Shown in pieces: positions 22,887 through 34,053 of a stretch of DNA of 64,000 nucleotides. The DNA lies in assembly GCF_013426205.1 (NCBI RefSeq), contig NC_089422.1:8335001-8399000 (forward strand), written 5' to 3'. The position numbers were made by a program, and so were the translations under genes. The stretch's first letter is position 1; each line of letters opens with the position of its first letter. The notes beneath the pieces were generated by a model. The model did no database searches, had not been told where the DNA came from, and saw only the letters and a program-made list of their open reading frames with translations. This DNA is from Metarhizium brunneum (lineage: Eukaryota; Ascomycota; Sordariomycetes; Hypocreales; Clavicipitaceae).

Positions 22887-24820
22887 ATGTCGTCGCCTTC
22901 CTCTGATGCGTCGCCCGACTCGGCGGTTCAATATGCTTACATGTTTGAGAAGGACAAGGGCCCTACAAAGCAGCTCGATGCCCTTTTGAGGGCTATTGCC
23001 CGCCACGTTGTAAGGCACCACGCAGCCCTGAGCTCTCGTTCAAAGAGGTCCGCCGTCGAGCTGGATTTGGCGTCACAAGACCTGCAAGCTGACATCTTGT
23101 TGCTGTAGATGCTAGAGATTGGTGAGAAGGCGGACAACCATCTCACACCAAGTAAGCTGGCTGCCTTTTACAAGGCTGTTGGCGGCGACTATGACTGTGC
23201 GTTCACTACAAGAGCTGGCCAGAAACAGCTCGCCCCCTTCGCCCTGGGAAAGTTGTCTATGCTAACTTTGCTTGTCTTCGTAAAGCTCTCTTTGTGGACA
23301 CGCCGCACTCGACGATTTCCTACGTCTGGCAAATCACTGGCTGCCAGCATAGCCTCCAACCCACACGCAATGATTTTGACCCCCCATCAATACCGGCCCT
23401 CACCTATCGCGGCTTCTCTCGATGGGAGTCGTTAGAGATCTTGCTCGGACCCGAGGAGCATGTTCCATTTCTGCAATATGCCGTGAAGGAGTGGAACTTG
23501 AAACACCCGGAAACCGGCGCAGACTTCCCCGTCGACCTACCTTGGACTTGTTTCCCGGAGAAACCCGACCAAGACATTGATCGCTGGCACAAAAGTTGCG
23601 CAGACAAATTATGGACGGCAGCATCCAATGATGATGGGGCGACTCCAAGGCCGCCGCCTGCAAATGAACAGCCTCCTCCTCCAAAGTTCACCTACGCCCA
23701 TTTCCAGGAGCCTTTCTCATTCACCTCCTCGCCGCGACCGAGGCCAAATGACGGAGAATATTTTGGACGGCCCTTTGCATATACTCACGTACCACGTCGA
23801 TACGCCAGTCAACGCAAGGCAGAGAGGTCTCCAGACAGACCACGCCGCGGTGATACGTCGCCAGATGACAGGGGGAGGAGGAGGAGCTTTTCCGACTATG
23901 CCTCTGGCCGACCTGACCAAGACCCCTCTTTGCCAAGGGGGTATTCACCATCGTATCTGAATCCCAACATGAAGAGGTCAGGCCCAGGGAGGAGGCATAG
24001 CCATCCAAGACACGAGATGACTGATTCATCAGACGAGGAGCCGGTTGGGGATCCTAGAGAGAAGCGACGCCGTCACCCATACTCCCCACCCCCTCCGTCG
24101 GTCCGTAGATTTGTACGCACGGGGGCTGCTTCACAATCGCAGGGATCCTCTAATGGGTCCAGCCATCTTCGTGGGCTACGATCGGACGGTCGACCAGAGG
24201 AAGCAAAGAGACGCACCGGACCAAGCCCGTTGGGCTCCCTTCGCGACAAGTTTACGGAGACAGTCAGCAGTATTCTCCCAAATGGCCTCACCTCCGACCG
24301 GCCGCGGCCCGGCCCAAGACAGAATTCCGGGACGGAGCCTATTCGCACACGGAGGAGTCGGGAGCAGGTTCGCCCTTCACGTTTAAATCGAAGCTATTCC
24401 GACATGGATACAGATGAGTCTGGAGATCCTTCCGTGACAGAAAGCGACGGCCGGAGGAGGCGTAGAACACGTGAGGAGCGCGAGAGAGAACAAGAACGGG
24501 AAAGGGAGCGTTACCAAAGGGGACGGGTTCGCGACCATGACCGTGACTGGGAAGAAGACAGGGACATGGGTTTGAGGAGAGAGAAGAGCTATTTACGGCG
24601 ACCAGAAACACAGCGAAGAACAAGCAGCCATGCCGATATTGATAGAAATCGAGACCCACCAGAATGGGACCTTCGCGACAGGGACCGAGATAGAGACAGA
24701 GATCGCTTGAGAGATGAGAGGAGGAAATGGGAGAGACGGAATTCTCCGGAGGAGGATTTAACAAGCCCGGCAGCAGCAATGGCCGCCAGGCGTATGCATC
24801 CTGAAGCCGCATATAGCTGA
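22887..24820 (+). CDS. DUF7514 domain protein with Arg/Glu/Asp-rich tail
   Basis: Three exons, 22887-23009, 23109-23196 and 23286-24820, 581 aa; introns 99 nt (GTAAGG...TAG) and 89 nt (GTGCGT...CTAAC...AAG). The N-terminal 190 residues form the conserved part: FEKDKGPTKQLDALLRAIARHV, PSKLAAFYKAVGGDYD, SLFVDTPHSTISYVWQ, ALTYRGFSRWESLEILLGPEEHVPFL and WNLKHPETG..FP.DLPWTCFPEKPD. This matches what I know of the fungal DUF7514 family, whose function is not established. The rest is disordered, with RRRSFSDYASGR and SYSDMDTDES patches and then long RERE/RDRD runs that may form a charged helix or an RNA-binding tail. A nuclear role is possible but unproven. Confidence 0.82.
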
Positions 24821-27209
24821 CGGAACCTAACATAACCGCGGATGACGATGCAGGAAGCTGCTCACTTCACCCTACCAAGAGCATCGTATTGGAACCTGTG
24901 AGGTGTTGCATGAATTTTGTTACATGTTTCATTGACGGGTTATGTCCAAACGATATACGAAACGCATTTATGATATTTACGACATCACAAGCCACTTTTA
25001 TGAATTTGATGTGTGTTTAGCATAGGGAGGTCCAGCATGAGGCAGCCAACTCGTAGCATAATAGACTTGTCAGCTCAAAGTCATTTGGTAACAAAAAAAA
25101 GCCACGTAATGTAAATAGTGCAGTGGATTGTGGATGAGGTACACGGGGCAGCTGCGGTGTCTTTGGAGAGGTCAACTCAATATATACATATGATATTGTA
25201 GATGTGACGGCTAGATCGCAAGTGGAATTTCCCGAGAGTTACCCGCTCGCTAACCTCGTGGGGCTAGGAGACCAATCTAGAGCTGTTTAATTCCGATGAC
25301 ATGAGTCTCCGACTGGAGACGGAAAGAACCGAAATTTGGAATGGACACATGAATCAATCCCCCGATGCGTTAAAATGCGGTTAGGCACGAGCCAGTATCA
25401 ACCGTGGTGTCGTTATAATAAGTGGCCAGAAAGGACGGGAAACAAGGCAGAGAAGACACAGAGACGATGCTGGTGGCATTGGGGGTGCCGACTTCAGGAG
25501 GCACGGTTTCGATGCGAGTACATATACGGTGGTGTACCATTGGGATGTTGACAGAGGGGCAAAGGAAGCATCTGTCAGGATTGGGTACCGGGCTATCGCT
25601 CATGAAAGAAGAATATAGTATAGCGTATTATACGTACATCCTTAGTGGTAGATATTCTGCTACAGACATAAGAGTCTGGGGTGTTTCTTTCCACAAACAT
25701 CAATGATATTATTGGAATAATTGGAACGGTTTGATATATCATGTGCTTATGGTTGCATTGAGACAGATAGTATTCAGATTGAAGCGACGAATCAAAAGGC
25801 CTGCTGACGGACCGTGTGAGCTTGATGCATGTCAGAGGCGGCCAACGGGAAGGCGGTACTGAGTGTAAGGGTCGAGGGGATTTTCTTCAATTCTGGAATT
25901 GATTACAGAGTACTGTGGACTCGTGGGGGGGTTACATGGCAGGGAGGATGAATCCACACACATCTTGGGCTGCAAGACGGACCAAACTGTCAGTGTGGGT
26001 GAAACGGCGCCACCGGACAGACAGACATATGTACATACATACAGATACTCGCCGATTGGGGCCTGGGGGGTGGGAGTGGTGCGGATGCCGGTTGCGGCCA
26101 AGGCAGGCCGAGATGGAAAGGTGAATGAAATTAATTTTAGAAGTTGAACATGGAAAGCGTACTGGTGCAGGCCAACATGGGTCTGCGGCTGCATGAGGTC
26201 AGCATGTGCTTAGCAAGGCACGAAGAAACCGCTCGACGTTGGAGGTTGACGCTGCTGACAATCTGGATGGTGAATTGCTGCGGCTGCTGCATCGTCCTTC
26301 GGTTTGTTTCCACGGTCGTCTGTCCAATATTTCGTCACCCGGACCCAAATCCCATCATGCCTGGCCATCTTGCTGCGCCGTTCTTCTCTGCTATATTCAG
26401 AATTGGTTCGGTAGGCAGGCTCCCCATATCACAACAAGGCGCGAGCAGGGCGTATTTTAAAATTGTCAAGTCTGGTCTATTTTGCAATGCGTGATTGCTG
26501 CCCGATTCGGCGTGTCTAGAGTCTCGAGTTGGCGCTTCTGCTTTCGGCGACCTGGAAGACCAAGTACCCAGTCTTTTGCAAGCCCGGCTATCTCGACAAC
26601 ATCGGGACGCCATCGCCTGTTCTATTTTTTATTTTTATTTTTGTTTCTCCCAACCTCGGGCTGCTGTGCGACACAACAAGTAAGTTATCGACGGCAATCT
26701 GGCTCAATGACTAGTGCCTGGCTGCATTGTTGACGCGACCCACGCCCCGATATCAACCGACCCCCAGCTTTCTTTCCGCCCAAACTTGACCGACGACAGT
26801 CCAAGTGCAACACTCACTCCCACTCTCCGCTACCCACGCCGCCGCTCTTTTCGTCTTCCTTGGCTGCATCAAGTCTTCAATTTAAGGAGCGTGCGACACG
26901 GCACTTCACCTTCATTTGCGCCCACAGTCCTGGACACAGCTGTGCACGACTTTGTTACTTGTTGAGGCGGCAGCACTCGGCCGTCGTCATCCGCCATCTC
27001 GGCTTCTCCCGCCTCACCCATCTACGGCTTACTTGTCCAGCTGAGGGAGCGAGTCCTGGCCTCGTCCTTGCCCTTTCGCCGCCACCAATTCCTTGTGCCG
27101 CCGCTACAAAAGCCGACTGCGACCGCTTTTCGACCGGATAGAAATCGAGCCTGCTGAAATATACCCAGAATTTCACGCCCAGATATCAGACTAGTAGCAA
27201 AGGGGCACA
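24821..27209. other. Intergenic, about 2.4 kb
   Basis: No supported gene. ORFs are short and mutually overlapping. The last 500 bp are pyrimidine-rich and lead to the ATG at 27210, consistent with a promoter and long 5' UTR. Confidence 0.5.
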
Positions 27210-28175
27210 ATGAAGGGCCGTCCAGTCGAAGACGTTGTGTACGACCGGCTCTACGCCAAGCCCAAAGCCAGCGATCCGCAAAACTTCCAGACGTTTCTGC
27301 AAAGGAGCCTCATCCCCGAAGTCCGCCAGGAGACGCATGCCTTTTACGGACACCTCGAAACCCAGGAGGCCAAATACCCCGGCCTCGATTACACTCACCC
27401 GACGCATAGAATTCGCCTGTGCCGCTGGCCATGGCACAGACTCCTCTTCCAAGCCTTCGACGCCCTGCGCCTTACCAAAGCCGAAATCCGCGGCCTTACC
27501 AAGTGGGAGGGCACCAAATGGGCAAAGGAGAAGTTCGAGAAGGAGCAGGGAATCACCATTAGAGACACAACCGCAGACGAGGTATCCGACTGGGTACCGC
27601 CCTCAGAGGTCCAGCTGCCTGAGACCTCGAGCATCACCCAGGCTGAACCCGAGCAGATACAATCCACCACGTCGATTCCGTCCCTCGGTGTGCTGGGCGA
27701 TGAGGACGACGACGCCAACCAGGAAGATGAAAGCGATGGCGAGTTTGAGAGTGTCGGCGTGTATCTGAACGAGCGGCTTCGTGACCGTGCAACCCGCCGC
27801 GAGGCCGGAGATACATCCATCGTCCTGGACGAGGAGTGGGAGCAATGGCTCAAGAATGCCATTGACTCGGGAGAGCTGGCCCTTCTCACCGAGCAAATGA
27901 CAGAGCAGATGATTCGCAGAGCACCAAGCACATCCGTCATTCCAGCAGCTCTCATCCCCCCGCGCATGCTCACCGCTGCTCGAGCCGGCCAGTGGTCTGA
28001 AATCCCCGAAGTGCTGCACCCCATGCTCCTCCGGACCCTTGAAGCCGAAAACCCTAGCCTCCGTGCTGAATCTCGAAGATCTCGAGTCACTGCTGCAGCT
28101 GCGGCGCCTCACTCCTCTCTCCCCCGGGCGACTCGCCCGACAATTCGTCTTCCCAATGCACAGGATGCATTCTAG
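27210..28175 (+). CDS. Unrecognised 321-aa protein, single exon
   Basis: Uninterrupted frame with ordinary codon use and a clear N-terminal module: KGRPVEDVVYDRLYAKP, ETHAFYGHLE, THRIRLCRWPWHRLLFQAFDALRLTKAEIRGLTKWEGTKWAKEKFE. This is followed by an acidic, probably disordered middle (EDDDANQEDESDGEFES) and a helical part (VLDEEWEQWLKNAIDSGEL..LTEQMTEQMI). There is no membrane segment or known catalytic motif. I do not recognise the family; the well-formed N-terminus suggests a conserved fungal protein. Confidence 0.75.
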   Translation: MKGRPVEDVVYDRLYAKPKASDPQNFQTFLQRSLIPEVRQETHAFYGHLETQEAKYPGLDYTHPTHRIRLCRWPWHRLLFQAFDALRLTKAEIRGLTKWEGTKWAKEKFEKEQGITIRDTTADEVSDWVPPSEVQLPETSSITQAEPEQIQSTTSIPSLGVLGDEDDDANQEDESDGEFESVGVYLNERLRDRATRREAGDTSIVLDEEWEQWLKNAIDSGELALLTEQMTEQMIRRAPSTSVIPAALIPPRMLTAARAGQWSEIPEVLHPMLLRTLEAENPSLRAESRRSRVTAAAAAPHSSLPRATRPTIRLPNAQDAF

Positions 28176-29237
28176 ATATAAGGTGAAGAATACGGTACAA
28201 CACGAACCCCTCCCCCAAAAATTGGAAAAAAAAAAGAAAGAAGGAAAGACAGAAAGGAATGGACCTACGTTTTGATAAAATGGGTAGAGACGGGATATGC
28301 ATACTCATGAATTTCACGATTTTTTTCGCTTCTTTTTCGCTTTACAACTACTAGTCAAAACTAGCAGTCAACGATCAGAGACGAAGCACCTCTGTCCAGA
28401 TGGTCACATTTTCTTTCTTGTTGGGTGCTTTGAGCCGTATCTTGATGATACCGGGTTTAATAGATGGGACTGACGTCTGATGGGCTATTTTTCTTTCCTC
28501 TGTTGATAATGCGATAAAAAGATTGCTCTGGCGTTGGAACGTTTCATGTATCATACGTTGATCAGAATATAAGAATGATTTTTTTTCATTATTATTTTCG
28601 TGCGTGCTTGTTGAAGTTTTGGTATGCGTCATGCGTCGGGTCTTTTTTAGTCTGGTTTTACGGTAGCTTGGTTTGGTGTGTGCCTTTTACTGGTGTAATA
28701 TGATGAAATTGGCTGGCGGAGGCTACATAGAGGGTGCTGGGTACCGAGCAAGGTGCCCAAGTTGTTACCCTTTTACGTTAAAGTCGGGATGAAAGTCTAC
28801 TGATTGTGCCTTGCCTTGGCTGCATTTTCTGCAAGACAAGTCAAGAATGTTGCTGTAGCTGGCTGGGGCAATACGACACGGATGCTTCATGGGCACGGTG
28901 AGGGTTGGGTAATCGCAAGCAGTTACAGCTGATTACCCTTTTCCGTTCCCTTATCGGATACTATGCGGTGCTGCCGTGTGGCTGACACATGACGTTGTCG
29001 GGTGACAGTCTATGATATATTACCAAGTACGTCAAAACTAATACCCATCCGACGTACTGGAGAACCATGATTGTTATACACAGAGGCTAAACCTACCAAA
29101 CGCCACGCTAATCCCATAAATCGTAATTCCACACCAAGCCTCTACCCTGCCGAATTCGCAGACTCTTTTGTACGGGCATCCGCCCCTCGCGATGACGATA
29201 CAAAGCGGATCTTGCGCATTGGAGCGTGGAAAGAATT
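28176..29237. other. Intergenic between convergent genes
   Basis: 3' regions of the 321-aa gene and of GCN5. A/T-rich with several T runs; no gene seen. Confidence 0.5.
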
Positions 29238-30568
29238 CTATTTCTCCGGCTCGAGGTGCGACCACTCCGGGATGGCCTTGATTTGCTGCCACATGAATTT
29301 CTCCAGTTTATTAGCTGACTTTGCATATGGCGTGTTTTCGTTATTGTATTTGCGGCAGTTGTCAAATATGAGCTTGGCGTCTCTGGTGAAGTCTTCTGGG
29401 GTGGCGTACTGGTCCGCCTCGAGCTTGTTTTCCATGGTGCTGAGATCCATGGGCTCTTTGATGACCTCGTAGTAGTCGGCCACGTCGTCGCGGTTAACGG
29501 GGACGAGGAACGGCCACGCAGACTGGTGATTTTGGAGGTCGTTGAGTAGGTGCAGGAGTTGGTTGTAGTTGGGGCCGTGTCGGGGTTGGCGAGCCAGTTC
29601 GTCCATGTCGGGGGACCAGCCAGATGCGCGAATGGCAGGGATATCTAGAGGATCGATTTCTCTGACACCGTTCTTCCACTCCTTTGGTGGTGCGTGGACA
29701 GTGTGTGATTTTGAGTATGCGCGTATTTTGGCCTGCACGCATTCCTTTTGTTTGAGCAACATACGGCCCATTTCGAGGTATCGGATCCGGGGTAGCATGG
29801 AGCACTGCATAATAGTGCCCCCTTCATAATCTTTGATGTATCCCATCCAAACACTTTTATCAAGAGTGATTTCCTTAGTGAAGCCTTGTTTCTTGAAGTA
29901 CCCAATAGCGTAATTATCAGCATACGTTAGGAAGTGCATGACGTCGCTGGTTGCTTTGACATAATCCTTTAGATGGGACATAAGATGTGCACCATACCCC
30001 TTGACTTGCTGGTCAGAGCTGATAGCGCAAAACACAATCTCCGCAAACTGTCTACCCTTAAATGGTCGATACGTGATTCCGCCAACGACCTCCAATGGTT
30101 TCTTGACTATGGCAATCGATAAATGCGTACGGTCGTATACTAGACGCGCAATATAGTCTTTTGGCATCTTGGGAAGCTGTTTTTGGAATATGCATTTTAG
30201 CCCGGTAAGAATGATCAGGGACTCGCGCTCGTTGTCGTTATTCACAACTCGAAATTCAATCTCGCCGTTGCGCTCTTCGATAACGGCAGGCTGAGACGGC
30301 CGCGGTTAGCTGATTCGAACTGACCGAAAAAAATGCAACAAACGCTCAGAATGTACCTTTTCAGGGAATGGAATTGGTTTCATGGCCACGGGCTTCTTTT
30401 CCTCGGCTGCGTCGACAGATTCGTCATGCTTAATACGCTTCAATGCAGCGGGCGAGGTGGGGTCCTCCGAAGCCTTGCGCTTTGTGCCTTGGGTGTTGTG
30501 AGCTTGGAGAAAGGAAAACACAGGTATAAATTAAGCTCACCATTTTCTTCCTTGATAACGTCTCCCAT
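29238..30568 (-). CDS. GCN5: Histone acetyltransferase GCN5 (SAGA/ADA)
   Basis: Catalytic subunit of SAGA-type complexes; acetylates histone H3 (and H2B) tails. Three exons on the minus strand: 30541-30568, 30357-30487 and 29238-30290, about 403 aa. Intron 2 (30291-30356) is GTACAT...GCTAAC...CAG. For intron 1 two in-frame acceptors exist: 30488 (53-nt intron, chosen) or 30503 (38-nt intron, adding five residues). The GNAT core carries [31 protein letters not shown] (general-base Glu at about 137), the acetyl-CoA loop [10 protein letters not shown] and [20 protein letters not shown] bromodomain fills the C-terminal 110 residues ([42 protein letters not shown]). The N-terminus is basic and disordered. 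It is divergent from OST5 across 371 bp. Confidence 0.95.
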
Positions 30569-30939
30569 GATGGAAGATGGCTGTGGTTATGACGCTGATA
30601 TTCCACCGTCGGTGGTACTGACGTAGAGATGTGATGCGAATGTTAAATCAATGTGGGGACCGACGCGCTGAACATTGCAAGTGAGTATTCGTTCATGGTC
30701 CGTGCACGGCTTACGTTGGCAGCTTAAAGCTCCCAGGGGTTGGCGCTAAACCTGTTTTGCCTCTGGCCACGATGTCGATGTCAGGACAGCTTGTCGCACC
30801 CATAAATCAACTCGTAGCCTTGCAGTTCTCGTCCAAATCGCATCGACAACCATTGTGCTAGCACAACGCGTGGACAGCACCTATTCGACCCATTCAATCT
30901 CCCTTACGATATACCGCTCCGACTTGAAGCACTTGGCAC
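30569..30939. promoter_or_regulatory. Shared promoter region GCN5 / OST5
   Basis: Only 371 bp separate the two divergent start codons, so the promoters and 5' UTRs must share this stretch. No consensus element identified. Confidence 0.5.
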
Positions 30940-31293
30940 ATGGATTCCTCGCTGCATGAAGTTTGGCAAGCTGCTGCTGGCAGTCCATTCCTCCCCACCG
31001 TTGGCAAAAACAGCCAGTTCCTCGTTGCATTCATCTTGATGCTGTTGGGATTGGCAATTACTGGCGTATTTACATTGAGTTTGTCTATCATTTGCCGGTC
31101 CTGCTGGTCGTTCTATGATGCTAATGAACTTGCAGACCGGTCTCTTGTTAACCTCGCGACACTTGGCATCCCAGCTTCTTTGGCACTCGCGTACGTATGC
31201 ATTCTACGGTGACAGCCGTTCTTTCCAACGCTCACATTACTTGACAGCTTCGGAGTTGTATACATGTTCTGTGCAGTTGGAGTCTACCTTTGA
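30940..31293 (+). CDS. OST5: Oligosaccharyltransferase subunit OST5 (TMEM258 family)
   Basis: Small membrane subunit of the ER oligosaccharyltransferase that N-glycosylates proteins. Three exons, 30940-31078, 31136-31190 and 31248-31293, 79 aa; the introns are both 57 nt. Intron 1 uses a GTTTGT donor and a TGCTAAT branch; splicing creates the family motif LNRSLVNL. Intron 2 is GTACGT...CAG and joins ASLALA to FGVVYMFCAVGVYL. The N-terminus HEVWQAAAGSPFLPTVGKNSQ is diagnostic. Two membrane segments are visible (LVAFILMLLGLAITGVF, and the segment from ATLGIPASLALAF to the C-terminus). The exons are too short for an ORF scan to reveal the protein. RAD1 begins 217 bp downstream. Confidence 0.92.
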
Positions 31294-31510
31294 GAAGATA
31301 CCCAAATAACTACACTGACTGGTTGGTTGACGAGCCAGCTGGTCTCTATTGTACATTAGTTGAAAGAGGGAAGGCAGAGAAGACGCAGGAGACCTGCTGA
31401 ACGATTGCTATCTGGTTTGGTTTTTTTTTTTTTGATTTTAGAAAGAGAAAAGTTTCGCACGATTGATATCCATCGCTCCCAACGATCAGCACATTTGCAC
31501 ATCAAGAATC

Positions 31511-32547
31511 ATGGCGCCTGACAAGACCCCAATCTTTCGGGCTGTAGCTACGTCTACACGGCCGCTATATCAGCTGCTTCGGTGTATTAACTTTGCTCCA
31601 AGAGTCCATGTCCAGATAACTGAGGAAGGTATTCGATTTGCTGCAGACCATTCGAGGGTAATGCAAGGTAACTTATTTCCTCACAACTTCATGGTCCCGC
31701 AACCGTCACACGGCTAACTATTGTTTCAGGAGTTGCTTTTCTTGACAAGGCGCTGTTTTCAGCATATAGCCTCAACCTGCCACTCTCTGACGATGACGAA
31801 GCAGTCGATCTACCAAATTTCCAAATCTCCTTGGCATCATTTCTTGAAGTGCTCCAAATATTTGGAGCTGTGGATGTTGCGACTCGGGCGCAGAAGGCAG
31901 AGCAAGACCCTTATCGGAGTAACTTGAGAAATTACAGACCAGATGCATTCAGCAACCAAGCTCTTGGGATATCTGGCACCTGTACATTACTTTACGGCGA
32001 AGCAGGAGATGCTTTCAAAATCACCATTGAAGAAGCTGGGGTGAAGACCACGGCAGGATTGACGACATATGTGCCGGAATTGCCAGACGATATTCCATTC
32101 AATCGAGAGGAGATGTCGTTCAAAATAATCATGTCGTCGCGTTCCCTATTGGATTCCTTGGCGGAGATATCTCCCACGGCTCCTGACAAGCTGGCCATTA
32201 TCGCCTCAAAGACGTCGCCCTTTTTGTCACTCGCTGGCACTGGTGACCTGGGAAGTTCCGCAGTAGATTTTGCTAGGGGCAGAGACTTGCTGGAGACTTT
32301 CACCATTGCCGACCGCTGGGCTCAGACGTACAAGTTCGACTTCATCAAAAATTCAACAGAGGCCATGCGTATCGCGAACAAGGTCAGTCTCCGGGGTGAC
32401 GCACAGGGCGTCTTGAGTCTTCAGTTCATGGTAGAGATGGAAGGTGGTAAGCGAAGTTTTCTGGATTTTCGGTTTGTTCCCTTTATCACATACGACGAGG
32501 AGGACGAGGGCGAGACTGATACAGGTATCGAGTTTGAAGAAGATTAG
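31511..32547 (+). CDS. RAD1: DNA-damage checkpoint clamp subunit RAD1
   Basis: Subunit of the ring-shaped 9-1-1 clamp (with Hus1 and Rad9), loaded at damaged DNA to activate checkpoint kinases. Two exons, 31511-31667 and 31730-32547, with a 62-nt intron (GTAACT...GCTAACT...CAG), 324 aa. The first exon encodes FRAVATSTRPLYQLLRCINFAPRVHVQITEEGIRFAADHSRVMQG and continues after splicing with VAFLDKALFSAYSL, the clamp-fold entry typical of Rad1. Further features are FLEVLQIFGA, SFKIIMSSRSLLDSLAEI and a conserved C-terminal LSLQFMVEMEG..FLDFRFVPF before an acidic tail. It follows OST5 closely on the same strand. Confidence 0.92.
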
Positions 32548-33726
32548 AGGCGCTTGGATGGCTAGGGTCCATGACAATTTCCCGCGAGCTCGACCTCTGA
32601 TTGTCAAGGGGGAGAAAATGGGTAGAGCTCGAGTCGTGATATACATACCTAGAACTTGATCTGTCCGTATGTCAATCATGACTCTGAATTTGGTCTTTGT
32701 TAGTGTATCGACTCATAGTGTGCTTTATATGGCGTGTCATTCCCTTGCGTGCATTATTATGTGCTGTGACCCATCATTTTGCAATCGAGATCAACATTGA
32801 CGCTTTTTCTCAGGACGTCTTTTTTCCCGAATACCGCAAGGGAAAGAACCAGCCATAGTTTATCAGCCAACTCCGTGCGTTGGCAAATCCTTGTGCAAAT
32901 CCTGATCTTGCCCTGCGTGCATTAGGTAGCCGAGATCACCAGCATGGTCTGTCCCAGCACGTCCCTGCTCATGAGTCGCCTGGCCTATAATGGGCCGCGT
33001 AACCAGTCAGGACTGCAGTCGCCATAGACTCTCCCAATAAGAAGCAGCCATTTCTGGTCAACACTCCATTTGTCGCGCAAACTTGTGAATGTGTGCTTCG
33101 CGCTCCGTAGGTGTTGGCAGTATATACAACAGAATACGTATGTATACAGTTTACATCCCTCATACCTCCTGCAAAGCAGCGAATATGTAACCGTGGCTAG
33201 ACGACGATAAGAATGCATAGAGCAATGTACATATTTACCAACACGACATGTGGAGTGGGCCAAGTATCCATTTGTACATAGACTTGCAAGGCAGGGCGTG
33301 GTGTCATGTAAAGGAGATTGGCCATTATGCAAAAATGCAAAGCTAGCCAACTCCTCGCTCGCAGGCGAGCATACTCCCAGATGGATGATTGACTCATGTC
33401 ATTGACGCCACGAAATGAAATTGTGAGACTGCCCGACATGCTAGTACATACTAGACTTACATGCCGTTGTGCGGCATGGCTCAGGAATGGAGGCGTAATA
33501 CGTCGCGCAGGCAAGGCCAAGGGAGGCGCGAGGGAGACGACGCAATCCCGCGAAATCCATTTATTAAAAGCCGCCCTTGCTGCCTTGGTTCTTCCCTACC
33601 TAGGCCTTATAATAATATACTGTATTAAGAAGCACCGCAGCAGAAAAAGAAAGAAAAAACATACGGACTAGTGTCGATTCATTCGCTGGCACACGCTTTG
33701 CAATCGAAAGATCTCTACGGACAAAC
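32548..33726. other. Intergenic
   Basis: 3' region of RAD1. Contains TACCTAGG at about 33597-33604. No gene supported. Confidence 0.45.
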
Positions 33727-34053
33727 ATGCTTCCCACCGACGCCGCGTCAAAGACAACCATGCCATCCTCCAAGGGCATCAGACTCCACGATGAGGACGA
33801 GAAGGCCAAGAAGGCCAACAGCCGGGGCAAATGTCTAAGCGCTGTTGCCGCATTTCCCGGCCTAATAGTCGCGTCCATGGGCCAGTTTTTCGCAGCATGC
33901 TGCAGCTGCACGAGGCCCACGGACGACGAGGCCCAGGATGATTGCGAAACACTACTCGACGGTAAAATTATTCCATTTCCTAGGCACGCTGCGTCGTCGT
34001 TTCTACGGACTGGGACGCCGCGAAGGATGAGAGAGGCCAATCATGTTCTATAA
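33727..34053 (+). CDS. Possible small Cys-containing protein, 108 aa
   Basis: ATG at 33727, with a second in-frame ATG 11 codons later. The N-terminus is charged (HDEDEKAKKANSRGK), followed by a hydrophobic segment (CLSAVAAFPGLIVASMGQFF) and CCSCTRPTDDE. I know no family with this pattern. A longer antisense ORF (33600-34040) is Ser-rich and looks like its shadow. It could be a small membrane-associated protein or a chance ORF. Confidence 0.3.
   Translation: MLPTDAASKTTMPSSKGIRLHDEDEKAKKANSRGKCLSAVAAFPGLIVASMGQFFAACCSCTRPTDDEAQDDCETLLDGKIIPFPRHAASSFLRTGTPRRMREANHVL

Noticed and set aside
33600..34040. 146-residue minus-strand ORF
   Set aside because: Ser-rich sequence antisense to the 108-aa candidate, without family features.
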